Assembly: GCA_035575135.1 (NCBI GenBank)
Contig: DATLYE010000048.1
Location: 62,001 to 126,000, forward strand
Reading direction: 5' to 3'
Source of the DNA: JANWXD01 sp035575135
GTDB lineage: Bacteria; Acidobacteriota; Terriglobia; Bryobacterales; Bryobacteraceae
Length of the DNA stretch: 64,000 bases
Both the position numbers and the translations under genes were made by a program. This document shows positions 33,460 through 41,413 of this stretch, piece by piece (position 1 is the first letter of the stretch; each line of letters opens with the position of its first letter). The notes under the pieces were generated by a model. It saw only the letters and a program-made list of their open reading frames with translations. It was not told the origin of the DNA and searched no databases.

Positions 33460-33957
33460 CTACGCAGCAGGCTGGACGACTTGCAGGTTGCGCGCTGCCT
33501 GCCGGATGACCCGGGCACGGGCGTACATCGCCCTGGCGTTATTCGTCAGAGTGTTTCGCTGCCAGAGCAACTGCTTATCCGCCAGCACCCGGTACGTCTC
33601 GTTGACGAAAAGGGTAAGCGTGGCCAAACCGGCTTTCATCCGCTCCAGTTCTCGAGCTTGCGCCTCGGTCAGCTTCGGTTCATTGCGCTCGAAGGAAGAA
33701 ATCATCCGGCGGAGGCTCCGGACGTGGTCTTCGAGGATGCCCATCTGAGAATAGACCCAGCGCCAGTCCGGCGATGTGGACCGCAAGTACGCCTCAAGCT
33801 GGGCGGCCTCCCGCTGGGCATCCGCCGCCGCACGAGCGATCGCCTTCAGGTCCGAAGCAACCGGTCCGATGACCACGCATTTGGTTTCGAGAGCAAAGGA
33901 CGAGACGGTGAGAATCAGCAGGAGCGCGAACAGACGCGAAACCACACCGATCCTCAT
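33460..33957 (-). CDS. Secreted helical protein of unknown function
   Basis: A 165-residue protein with a cleavable signal peptide (VSRLFALLLILTVSSFA) followed by a long helix-rich chain with heptad-like spacing (residues 35-150, many Ala/Arg/Glu). One conspicuous stretch is DWRWVYSQMGILEDHVRSLRR. I do not recognise the family. GAGGAGGTGATG is a strong ribosome-binding site upstream of its ATG. It is divergent from the baeRF-like gene and two inverted repeats lie just upstream of it. Confidence 0.6.
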   Translation of the reverse strand: MRIGVVSRLFALLLILTVSSFALETKCVVIGPVASDLKAIARAAADAQREAAQLEAYLRSTSPDWRWVYSQMGILEDHVRSLRRMISSFERNEPKLTEAQARELERMKAGLATLTLFVNETYRVLADKQLLWQRNTLTNNARAMYARARVIRQAARNLQVVQPAA

Positions 33958-33978
33958 CGCACATCACCTCCTCTCGAT

Positions 33979-33994
33979 GGAATTCTGGAATTCC
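33979..33994. repeat. Perfect 16-bp palindrome in a divergent promoter region
   Basis: GGAATTC-TG-GAATTCC is a perfect inverted repeat, and overlaps by two bases the hairpin-forming CCCCGGC/GCCGGGG at 33993-34009. It lies 22 bases upstream of the minus-strand ATG at 33957 and about 100 bases before the plus-strand GTG at 34095. It could be an operator for a dimeric regulator. Confidence 0.45.
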
Positions 33995-34009
33995 CCGGCC
34001 ACGCCGGGG
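33993..34009. repeat. GC-rich inverted repeat next to the palindrome
   Basis: CCCCGGC (33993-33999) pairs with GCCGGGG (34003-34009) around a three-base loop. With its neighbour at 33979-33994 it makes two successive inverted repeats in the divergent intergenic region. Confidence 0.4.
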
Positions 34010-34094
34010 TTCGATCTCGCTTTAGAAGGATGCACAGGTCCGGCGGAAGGTTTCGACGTTTTTCCGCCGCCAAGTGTGAGAATCTAGAAGGTCT

Positions 34095-35249
34095 GTGCTG
34101 ACCAAGGACGACGTACGCTTCGTGCACGAACGAATTGCGCCGCACGCCGCGCCGGTGCTTTCCCTTTACGCGGACGTCAATCCCGGCAGGCCGGAGAATG
34201 CCCGCCGGGCCTGGGTCATCCGGGTCAAGAACGCTCTGCGTGAACTGGAGCTGCCGGAGGAAGTGCGGGCGCGGGTGGTGGATGCCCTGGAAGAGCAGGT
34301 GATCCCCGAAGCGCGGACCCTCGTGTTGTTCGCTTCGCGGGACCTGTTCCGGCGCTACGACCTGCACTGCGAGCTCCCGGTAGTGGATCTGGCGCACGGC
34401 CGCGTGGAGGCGCGCTGGGGCGAGCCCTACGTAACGCCGCTCGTCTACGCCATGGATGAGTATGAACGCGCCGGAATTCTGTGGCTCGAAGGGGAGCGGT
34501 GGCGCTTCTTCGAGGTCTTCCTCGGGGAGATTCAGGAAGCGGAGCAGATCTTTGCCGCGGTGGATCCCGAGGATTGGCAGCGGCTCCGGGAATACGATCG
34601 GTCGCGGGGCGCCGCTCTGGCACGGCCCCATCCGTATCCGGACCGGGACAAGTACTCCCGGCGGCTGGAGGCTTGGGGCTACCGGTTCCTGCGCCGGCTG
34701 GGCCACTTGGTGGAGCGCGCCGTGGCCGAACGCGAGATTCACCGTCTCGTGCTGCTCGGCCGTCAGGAGGCAACCCGGAATTTCGAGCAGTGCCTGTCGC
34801 GGGCCATGCGCGGGCGCGTGGTTGCTCACACGAGCGAGACGCCGCCGCCGGATGCGTCTCCGCGGCTGGTGCTGGAAACGGTCGGTCCGGTTTTAGAGGC
34901 GGCCGAGCGGGCGCAGGAACTGCGGCTGCTCGAGAGCGTCTGCTCCCAGCCGGGAGTCTGGGGGCTCAGCGCCACCCTTGAGGCCCTTCAGCAAGGGCGG
35001 CTGGCGGTACTGGTGGCCCCGTGGACCCTGGAGGCCCGCGTGTGGCAGTGTCCGGACGGCTGGGTGGCGGCATCCCGCCAGGAGGCCCTCGCCCTCTGTG
35101 CCGACCCCGGGCCGAAAGAGGTTCCCCTGCGGGACCACATCGCAGAACTGGCGGCCGACTTCGCCGCCCGCCTGGAGTTCGTGCGGGGCGAGGCCGAACG
35201 CCGGCTGACGGCGGAGCTCGGGGGGCTCGCCGGTCTGCTGCGATGGTAA
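34095..35249 (+). CDS. baeRF-like protein (eRF1-related domain)
   Basis: A 384-residue protein whose pattern, PVLSLYADVNPG near the start, RAWVIRVKNALRELELP, then HRLVLLGRQEATRNFEQCL and a C-terminal nucleotide-like module, resembles the bacterial archaeo-eukaryotic release factor (baeRF) families, most likely family 10. These are related to eRF1 and proposed to act in ribosome-associated quality control or resistance. Region 120-210 matches the expected central domain. The GTG at 34095 follows AGAAG. It is not in an obvious operon with its neighbours. Family number is moderately supported; the role in this organism is unknown. Confidence 0.55.
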   Translation: MLTKDDVRFVHERIAPHAAPVLSLYADVNPGRPENARRAWVIRVKNALRELELPEEVRARVVDALEEQVIPEARTLVLFASRDLFRRYDLHCELPVVDLAHGRVEARWGEPYVTPLVYAMDEYERAGILWLEGERWRFFEVFLGEIQEAEQIFAAVDPEDWQRLREYDRSRGAALARPHPYPDRDKYSRRLEAWGYRFLRRLGHLVERAVAEREIHRLVLLGRQEATRNFEQCLSRAMRGRVVAHTSETPPPDASPRLVLETVGPVLEAAERAQELRLLESVCSQPGVWGLSATLEALQQGRLAVLVAPWTLEARVWQCPDGWVAASRQEALALCADPGPKEVPLRDHIAELAADFAARLEFVRGEAERRLTAELGGLAGLLRW

Positions 35250-35252
35250 GAT
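35247..35252 (+). promoter_or_regulatory. Possible -10 (TAAGAT) of the rhomboid/protease genes
   Basis: TAAGAT lies 16 bases before the rhomboid ATG at 35268, at the very end of the upstream gene. The -35 is weak. It would allow the two protease genes their own transcript. Confidence 0.3.
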
Positions 35253-35267
35253 GAGCCACGGTCGCTG

Positions 35268-36020
35268 ATGCTTCCTGTCCGCGACACCATCCCCAGCCGC
35301 AACCCGCCCATTGTCACGTGGGTGCTGATTCTCGCCAATGGCGTCGTCTTCCTGTTCGAATTAATGATGCCGGAGCCGGTGCTCCAGCGTTTCTTTTACC
35401 TGTTCGGTATCGTGCCGGCCCGCTACACCCATCCGGAGTGGGCCTGGCTGGCGGGTCTTCCGGTGGACGATTACTGGCCGTTTCTGACTAGCATGTTTCT
35501 CCACGGCGGCTGGACGCATATTATCGGCAATATGTGGACGCTCTGGATTTTCGGCGACAACGTCGAGGACCGGATGGGACCGGTGCGGTTTCTGGTCTTC
35601 TATCTGCTGTGCGGCGTGGCGGCCGGCATCGTACACTGGTTCACGAATCCTCATTCCACGATTCCGACGGTGGGAGCCTCCGGCGCCATCGCGGGCGTGA
35701 TGGGGGCTTACTTTTTCATGTTTCCGACTTCCCGCGTGATCGTGGTGGCTCCGCTGTTGTTCCTGCCGGTCTTCTTTGAGCTTCCCGCCGTAACCTATCT
35801 CGGTTTCTGGGCCCTCACGCAGGTCTTCAGCGGCACGCTGGCGCTGGCGGCTCCCGAGCAGGTCGGAGGCGTGGCGTGGTGGGCCCACGTCGGCGGCTTT
35901 GTGGCGGGGGTACTCCTGCACCTGTTTTTCGTGCGTCGCGGGCCGGCCTATCGCCGGCCGTGCCGCGACGAATGCGACATCGAGAATGCCTGGCTGCCGG
36001 TCCGTTACTGGGAGAGATGA
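35268..36020 (+). CDS. Rhomboid-family intramembrane serine protease
   Basis: Cleaves membrane proteins inside the bilayer. The 250-residue protein has six or seven membrane helices, the GGWTHIIGNMWTLWIFG loop near residue 80, the catalytic serine in TVGASGAIAGVMGAY (GASG motif near residue 140), and the catalytic histidine in WWAHVGGFVAG near residue 205. The asparagine of HIIGN is the oxyanion-hole candidate. One base separates its stop from the next gene, so it is probably co-translated with the ClpP-like protease. Confidence 0.94.
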   Translation: MLPVRDTIPSRNPPIVTWVLILANGVVFLFELMMPEPVLQRFFYLFGIVPARYTHPEWAWLAGLPVDDYWPFLTSMFLHGGWTHIIGNMWTLWIFGDNVEDRMGPVRFLVFYLLCGVAAGIVHWFTNPHSTIPTVGASGAIAGVMGAYFFMFPTSRVIVVAPLLFLPVFFELPAVTYLGFWALTQVFSGTLALAAPEQVGGVAWWAHVGGFVAGVLLHLFFVRRGPAYRRPCRDECDIENAWLPVRYWER

Positions 36021-36021
36021 C

Positions 36022-36864
36022 ATGGCCATGACCCCGATGGATTTCCTCTGGTTGTTTTTCCTGTTCTCGGCCCTCCAGCCGGTCTTCAAGCAGCGCTTTC
36101 TCGAAGCTTCCCGGCAGCGGCTCATTGCCCGGATCGAGCGCCAGCGCAACTCACGCGTCATCCTGCTCGTACATCGGCAGGAGACCATGAGCATCCTCGG
36201 GTTTCCCATCTTCCGCTACATTGACGTCAACGACTCCGAAGAGGTGATGCGCGCGATCCATCTGACCGATCCGAAAGTGCCGCTGGACATCGTGCTGCAC
36301 ACGCCGGGGGGACTGGTGCTGGCGGCGCTGCAGATCGCCCGCGCGATTCACAAACACCCGGGAAAAGTGACCGCCTTCGTGCCGCACTACGCCATGTCGG
36401 GCGGGACCTTGATTGCGCTCGCGGCGGACGAGATCGTCATGAGCGAGTATGCGGTGCTTGGTCCCGTGGACCCGCAATTAGGCCAGTATCCGGCCGCCTC
36501 GATCCTGAAGGCCGTGGCCCGCAAACCCGTCGCGGAAGTCAACGACGAGACTCTGATCCTGGCCGACCAGGCCGAGAAGGCCATGAGCCAGGTGCGTGAG
36601 AGTGTGCGCGAGTTGCTGGCTGACAAATGCCCTCCGGAAAAAGCCGAGGAGCTGGCACGCCTGCTTTCGGAGGGTACCTGGACTCACGATCACCCGATCA
36701 CTTACGAGACGGCGCGCAGCTTCGGCCTGCCCGTGCGCTCCGATCTGCCCCCGGAGATCCTCGACCTGATGAACTTGTATCCCCAGCCTGTCCGGCGGCA
36801 GCCTACCGTGGAATATCTGCCGATCCCGCGCCGCTACGAGGGCGCCGGAGGGAGCCGCGACTGA
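36022..36864 (+). CDS. ClpP/crotonase-like membrane serine protease (SDH family)
   Basis: A 280-residue protein of the serine dehydrogenase proteinase family (ClpP-like fold). An N-terminal membrane helix (DFLWLFFLFSALQPVF) is followed by NSRVILLVHRQE, the strand LDIVLHTPGGLVLAALQIAR, and a nucleophile-like motif YAMSGGTLIALAADEIVM, in which the serine of SGG is the catalytic candidate; the charged pair DHPITYE follows. Proteases of this family are often membrane-linked, fitting its place immediately after rhomboid. It could process membrane protein fragments released by the rhomboid, which is inference. Confidence 0.85.
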   Translation: MAMTPMDFLWLFFLFSALQPVFKQRFLEASRQRLIARIERQRNSRVILLVHRQETMSILGFPIFRYIDVNDSEEVMRAIHLTDPKVPLDIVLHTPGGLVLAALQIARAIHKHPGKVTAFVPHYAMSGGTLIALAADEIVMSEYAVLGPVDPQLGQYPAASILKAVARKPVAEVNDETLILADQAEKAMSQVRESVRELLADKCPPEKAEELARLLSEGTWTHDHPITYETARSFGLPVRSDLPPEILDLMNLYPQPVRRQPTVEYLPIPRRYEGAGGSRD

Positions 36865-36884
36865 GGGAGGCCCGCAAGGCGATC

Positions 36885-38027
36885 TTGAGGGACACTGCCG
36901 GGGCCTCGATCCGGGTAGCCATTGACGCCACACCTCTGTTGCTCCGCAGCGCCGGGGTAAAGACTCACCTGTACTACTGGCTCCGTTCCTTGCAGGCGCA
37001 GGCGCAGGCGGAGGGATTTCACATTACGGCTTTTCCGGCCATTCGAGTCCCTGCTGAGGTACACCATGACCGTTCCGTGCTGGAGCGCGGAGCGACACTG
37101 GCGCGGTTGATTTACGTGGGCCTCGCCAACTATGTCCCGCTTCCGCTGCTGGACTGGACGCGCCCCCGCGCGGACGTCTTTCATGCCTCACACCAGTGCT
37201 GGAACCCGCCGCGACGGGGCAAGCTGACGGCGACCGTTTACGATCTGACCTGCTGGCTCATGCCCGAGCTCCACTCGCGCGCCAACGTGACCGGCATGAA
37301 ACGGTTTGCCCGCCGCATCCTCGAGCGGGCCGACGGGCTGATTGCCAACTCCGAACACACGCGCGCCGACGCCGTCCGGATTCTGGGACTTCCGGCGCAA
37401 CACATCCGCGTGATCTACCCCGGCGTGGCGGAGCCCTACTTCCGCGTCCCCGTCGGTCAGGCCCACGAAATGGCGGAACACTACGGGCTGCCGGTCGAGT
37501 ACGTGCTCTTTGTGGGCACCATCGAACCGCGCAAGAACGTGGACCGCCTGCTCGACGCCTACGCGGGGCTGCCCGCCGCGCTCCGGAAAAACGTGCCGCT
37601 GGTGGTGATCGGGCCGCACGGCTGGAGGACGCCGCACACCTTGCGCCGGCTGGCCTCCATGGACGGCGTCCGCTATTTGGGCTATGTGCCCGAGGCTCAC
37701 CTGCCCGCGCTTACCGCTGCGGCGACCGTGTTCGTCTACCCGTCGCTTTACGAAGGCTTCGGCCTGCCGCTTGCCCAGGCCATGGCGGCGGGGGTGCCCT
37801 CGATCACTTCCAACGTATCCTCGCTGCCCGAAGTGGCGGGCGACGCCGCGCTGCTGGTGAACCCGGAAGACGTGGGTGAGCTCCGGGAGGCTCTGGAGCG
37901 GTTGCTGCGAGATCCGGACCTGCGGTGGGAGTTGGCTCGAAAGGCTCGCCTGCGCGCCGCGCGGTTCACCTGGCAGGCCTGCGCCGCGGCCTCGCTCGAT
38001 TTCTTCCGGCAGGTGTGCGCCGGCTGA
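36885..38027 (+). CDS. Family 4 glycosyltransferase
   Basis: Predicted NDP-sugar glycosyltransferase (GT-B fold) acting in the cytoplasm on a lipid-linked or polysaccharide acceptor. The N-terminal Rossmann half starts with IRVAIDATPLLLRSAGVKTH, then VFHASHQCW near residue 90. The C-terminal half has YVLFVGTIEPRKNVDRLLDA near residue 210 and the E-x7-E motif YPSLYEGFGLPLAQAMAAG near 290. The start is uncertain: the TTG at 36885 follows AAGG and fits the family N terminus. A polysaccharide ABC exporter lies convergent downstream, so a role in surface glycan assembly is likely. Confidence 0.87.
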   Translation: MRDTAGASIRVAIDATPLLLRSAGVKTHLYYWLRSLQAQAQAEGFHITAFPAIRVPAEVHHDRSVLERGATLARLIYVGLANYVPLPLLDWTRPRADVFHASHQCWNPPRRGKLTATVYDLTCWLMPELHSRANVTGMKRFARRILERADGLIANSEHTRADAVRILGLPAQHIRVIYPGVAEPYFRVPVGQAHEMAEHYGLPVEYVLFVGTIEPRKNVDRLLDAYAGLPAALRKNVPLVVIGPHGWRTPHTLRRLASMDGVRYLGYVPEAHLPALTAAATVFVYPSLYEGFGLPLAQAMAAGVPSITSNVSSLPEVAGDAALLVNPEDVGELREALERLLRDPDLRWELARKARLRAARFTWQACAAASLDFFRQVCAG

Positions 38028-38032
38028 GGATC

Positions 38033-38779
38033 TCAGGAGCGCGGCGCCACGGCGGCAGCGGAAGCCTGATAGGCTTCCAGAACCTCTTCGAGAGGTCCGG
38101 AGCGGACCACGCGCCCGTGGTCGAGCCAGAGAGCCCGTTCGCACAGGCGCCGCAGAATCTCCCCGTCGTGAGAGGAACAGATCATGGCTTTGCCGCTCCG
38201 TTTCAACTCCAGGATCCGTTCCAGACACTTTGCCTGGAACGCCTGGTCACCCACGGCCAGCACTTCGTCAATCAGCAGCACGTCCGGTTGCACGTGCATG
38301 GCGACGGAAAAGGCCAGGCGCATCACCATACCCGCCGAATACGTCCGTAAAGGCTGGTCGATAAATTCCCCGACGCCGGAAAACTCCACGATCTGGTCGA
38401 AACACCGGCGCACTTCTTTGCGGGACAGTCCCAGCAGCGAAGCGTTGACGATCACGTTTTCGGCGCCCGTCAGATCGGGGTGAAAGCCCGAGCCGAGCTC
38501 GAGCAGCGCGGCCACCCGGCCGCGCACCTCCACAGAGCCTTCGTCGGGAAAGGTCAGCCCGGCGATGACGCTGAGCAGCGTCGTCTTGCCGGCGCCGTTC
38601 GGACCCACCAGCCCCCAGCTTTCGCCCTCGCGCACGCGAAGCGAGACGTCGCGCAGTGCGTGAAATGTTTCCTGCTTCTGGCGCCGCAGGAACCAGCCGG
38701 CCAGTACGCTCCGGAGAAACTGGCGCGAAGCCCTGCGCGAATAAGTTTTGGATACGTTCTCCAGCCGGACGATATCCAT
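38033..38779 (-). CDS. ABC transporter ATPase, polysaccharide/O-antigen exporter
   Basis: Powers export of a surface polysaccharide or teichoic-acid-like polymer. The 248-residue protein has the Walker A motif GPNGAGKTTLLS near residue 52, an atypical signature YSAGMVMRL in place of LSGGQ, as in Wzt/KpsT-type exporters, and Walker B VLLIDEVLAVGD near residue 160. It lacks the extra C-terminal carbohydrate-binding domain of long Wzt proteins. The ATG at 38779 follows the permease stop by 4 bases. It pairs with the permease at 38784. Confidence 0.92.
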   Translation of the reverse strand: MDIVRLENVSKTYSRRASRQFLRSVLAGWFLRRQKQETFHALRDVSLRVREGESWGLVGPNGAGKTTLLSVIAGLTFPDEGSVEVRGRVAALLELGSGFHPDLTGAENVIVNASLLGLSRKEVRRCFDQIVEFSGVGEFIDQPLRTYSAGMVMRLAFSVAMHVQPDVLLIDEVLAVGDQAFQAKCLERILELKRSGKAMICSSHDGEILRRLCERALWLDHGRVVRSGPLEEVLEAYQASAAAVAPRS

Positions 38780-38783
38780 CGTG

Positions 38784-39548
38784 TTAGAGATAATCCGCAA
38801 ACCTACGTTTTAGCTTCTGGAAAACCAAAAAGCCGAAACCCAGAGCTGCGACCGAAACCAGCGTCAGTTTCCACATCAGGCTTGCAGGCGGTGCTTTCCC
38901 TTCCAGAACGATGTTGCGGCAGGCCAGGACCACGGCGGCGACGGGGTTGTACTGGTAAAGGGCATGGAACGCGGGCGGGATCACGGCGAACGAGTAGAAG
39001 ATCGGCACGAGCCAGAACAGGACCGTATTGGCCGACTCCACCACATAGCGCACGTCACGGAAATACACGTCCAGAGCCGAAGAAGTCAGCGCAAGGCCGC
39101 AGACAAACACCACTTCGAGGCCGAAAATCAAGGGCAACAGCAGCCAGTAGCCGCTCGGGCGGTAGCCCGCCGCAACCGCCAGCGCCAGCAGCAGCCCGAT
39201 CTGGATCGCGAAGTGGATCGAGTTGGCCAGCACCGCGGCCAGCGGGACGATTTCTCGCGGAAACAGCACGCGCTTGACGAGCGAGGCGTTTCCGAAAACG
39301 GAGATCGTTCCGCTGGTCCAGCCCAGGGCGAAAAAGTTGAACGGCACGATGCCGCACAACACGAAGACGTGAAAATTCGGGATGTCGGTGTTGCGGAGGA
39401 CCAGCGTGAAGACGAGCGTAAGCACCGCCATCATCACCAGCGGATTGAGCAGGGACCAGAAGATGCCCAGCGACATGTTCCGGTACCGGACGCGGAAATC
39501 TCGCAGGACCAGGTTGAACAGCACGAACAGGTAATTGGTTTGGGTCAT
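38784..39548 (-). CDS. ABC transporter permease, polysaccharide exporter
   Basis: Membrane subunit of the ABC-2 type exporter, 254 residues with six membrane helices. It begins in the RDFRVRYRNMSLGIFWSLLN pattern of Wzm/KpsM/TagG permeases. The C-terminal NLVLR... core includes PLVMMAVLTLVFTLVLRN and FYSFAVIPPAFHALYQYNP. It precedes its ATPase with 4 bases between. The upstream boundary lies 66 bases from the secreted-protein gene on the same strand. Confidence 0.92.
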   Translation of the reverse strand: MTQTNYLFVLFNLVLRDFRVRYRNMSLGIFWSLLNPLVMMAVLTLVFTLVLRNTDIPNFHVFVLCGIVPFNFFALGWTSGTISVFGNASLVKRVLFPREIVPLAAVLANSIHFAIQIGLLLALAVAAGYRPSGYWLLLPLIFGLEVVFVCGLALTSSALDVYFRDVRYVVESANTVLFWLVPIFYSFAVIPPAFHALYQYNPVAAVVLACRNIVLEGKAPPASLMWKLTLVSVAALGFGFLVFQKLKRRFADYL

Positions 39549-39614
39549 GCGGGCCGGGAAACGTAGTCAGTCTAGCATGAGACGCCGGGCTTGCGGCCGG
39601 CAAAGACGCGGCGG

Positions 39615-40382
39615 CTAGCGCCGGTAGGCGAAATCCCAGACCTGGATGTTTCCCTTGCCGGCCGTATACTCGACGACGGCGTACTCCCCCGGCGAGAGCG
39701 GCTCCTTGGGCCAGATCTTGTACAGCCCCTCCCCCACCTGATGCCGAAAAACCTCCACTTCTTCCTGCTCTTCGAAAATCTCCTTGGTGACGGGAATGAT
39801 GCTCCAGCGCTGGACGACGCGCGCGTCTTTTTTGGGCGTGAGCCGGAAAATCCCGAAGCGCTCTTCCGCCGCCAGACGGATGTAGAACTCCGGCATGGGA
39901 GTGTCCACGACCGCGGCCGAAGCCGGCCCGTCCAGCTCGACGGTGGCTTTGCCTGCGACGATCGGAACCGGGGTCAGCACTCTGAGAACCGAACGGCGCT
40001 TGTTGGTCACGATCTTGGACTCGGCCTGCTTGAGCGGCAGCAGCTCGGCGCCCCGTACCCAGTAGACGCCCGCTTCCGCGGGCACCCGGGCGATTTCCTC
40101 GCGGAGTTCGCGCTCCGCCTGCTCCTCCTCTGCCAGGGCCTTCGTCTCTTCGCGAATCCGTTGTTCGCGCCCCTGAAGCTCGGCCCGGGTGCGCTCCAGG
40201 TCCACGAGTTCGGCCGGGATCTCCTCCCACTCGCTTCGCTCGATGCTGTAGTAACGGACACGGTCTCCGTCAATCTGATACTCGCGCACGAGGTGATAAC
40301 TGCCGTCCTTCAGGTACAGTTTGAACGTGGCCGCACTCGCCGCCAGCGCCCCCGCGAGTATCAGGACCAGCAGTTTCATCAC
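39615..40382 (-). CDS. Secreted coiled-coil protein of unknown function
   Basis: A 255-residue exported protein: signal peptide MMKLLVLILAGALAASAATF, a small beta region (YLKDGSYHLVREYQIDG), a charged coiled coil (residues 60-95), and a C-terminal beta-rich domain (residues 110-250) ending WDFAYRR. I do not recognise the family; similar exported proteins are frequent in Acidobacteria. An alternative start one codon later is equally possible. It is divergent from the aldo/keto reductase. Confidence 0.6.
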   Translation of the reverse strand: MMKLLVLILAGALAASAATFKLYLKDGSYHLVREYQIDGDRVRYYSIERSEWEEIPAELVDLERTRAELQGREQRIREETKALAEEEQAERELREEIARVPAEAGVYWVRGAELLPLKQAESKIVTNKRRSVLRVLTPVPIVAGKATVELDGPASAAVVDTPMPEFYIRLAAEERFGIFRLTPKKDARVVQRWSIIPVTKEIFEEQEEVEVFRHQVGEGLYKIWPKEPLSPGEYAVVEYTAGKGNIQVWDFAYRR

Positions 40383-40428
40383 CGCTCAACTCGATTTTAC
40401 TCCCGGCGGTCGGATTCGAGGCGGCCAC

Positions 40429-40434
40429 TATAAT
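40429..40434 (+). promoter_or_regulatory. -10 element (TATAAT) of the aldo/keto reductase gene
   Basis: Consensus TATAAT ends 11 bases before the ATG at 40445, so the transcript would be nearly leaderless. A first ATG at 40433 overlaps the hexamer and is not credible as a start. Confidence 0.5.
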
Positions 40435-40444
40435 GGTGGGCGTC

Positions 40445-41413
40445 ATGCGCTATCGAAAACTCGGAAGAACAAACCTCGAAGTGAGCGAAATCGGCTATGG
40501 CGCCTGGGGAATCGGCGGCAAGCAGTGGCTCGGCGGCTCGGACGAAGAATCCCTTCGCGCGCTTCGCCGTGCCGTCGAACTCGGGCTGAATTTCATTGAC
40601 ACCGCCCTGGCTTACGGGGACGGGCACAGCGAACGGCTCGTGGGGCAGGTGCTCCGCGAAACCGGTACCCGCATCTACGTGGCCACCAAAGTGCCCCCCA
40701 AAAACCGGCTGTGGCCCGCCAGGCCGGGAATCGGCATCGAGGAGGTGTTCCCCTACGATTACATCATCCGCTCGACCGAAGAAAGCCTACGCAACCTCGG
40801 TGTGGAGACCCTCGATCTCCAGCAGCTCCATGTCTGGAACCCGGAGTGGATCGAAAGCGACGTTTGGCGCCGGGCCTTCGAGGATCTGAAGCGGTCGGGC
40901 AAAGTCCGCTTCGTGGGCGTCTCGATTAACGATCATCAGCCCGATTCCGCACTCGAACTCATCCGGACCGGACTGATTGACACGGTCCAGGTCATTTACA
41001 ACATCTTCGACCAGACTCCCGAGCGCAACCTGTTCCCGCTGTGCAGGGAACAAGACATCGGCGTAATCGCGCGGGTTCCGTTCGACGAGGGCAGTCTGAC
41101 GGGAACCATCACCGAGACGACCCAGTTCGACCCGGACGATTTTCGCGCGTACTACTTCCGCGGAGACCGCAAGCGGCAGGTGGCGGAACGGGTGGCGGCG
41201 CTCCGGCGCGACCTGGCGGCGGTGGAGGGGACGCTGCCGGAAATCGCGCTGCGCTTCTGTCTGTCCCACCCGGCCGTCTCGACGGTGATCCCCGGTATGC
41301 GAAAAGTTCGAAACGTGGAGGCTAACTGCGCCGTCTCCGACAAAGGGCCGCTCGATGAGCAAGTCCTTCAGATCCTGAGGCGTCATGCGTGGAACCGGAA
41401 TTTTTACAACTAA
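40445..41413 (+). CDS. Aldo/keto reductase (AKR superfamily)
   Basis: NADPH-dependent reductase of aldehydes or ketones; (beta/alpha)8 barrel. The 322-residue protein has the AKR tetrad: D in NFIDTALAYG, Y in AYGDGHSE, K in YVATKVPP and H in QQLHVWNPEW. The NADP pocket motifs FVGVSINDHQPDS and VSTVIPGMRKVRNVEANCAV follow. It overlaps the next gene by 29 bases. The physiological substrate is unknown; bacterial members of this type often reduce sugars or are of unknown substrate. Confidence 0.92.
   Translation: MRYRKLGRTNLEVSEIGYGAWGIGGKQWLGGSDEESLRALRRAVELGLNFIDTALAYGDGHSERLVGQVLRETGTRIYVATKVPPKNRLWPARPGIGIEEVFPYDYIIRSTEESLRNLGVETLDLQQLHVWNPEWIESDVWRRAFEDLKRSGKVRFVGVSINDHQPDSALELIRTGLIDTVQVIYNIFDQTPERNLFPLCREQDIGVIARVPFDEGSLTGTITETTQFDPDDFRAYYFRGDRKRQVAERVAALRRDLAAVEGTLPEIALRFCLSHPAVSTVIPGMRKVRNVEANCAVSDKGPLDEQVLQILRRHAWNRNFYN

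Noticed and set aside
35899..36021. N-terminal extension of the ClpP-like protease into the rhomboid gene
   Set aside because: The ATG at 36022 gives the expected membrane helix, one base after the rhomboid stop; the extension only shadows rhomboid.
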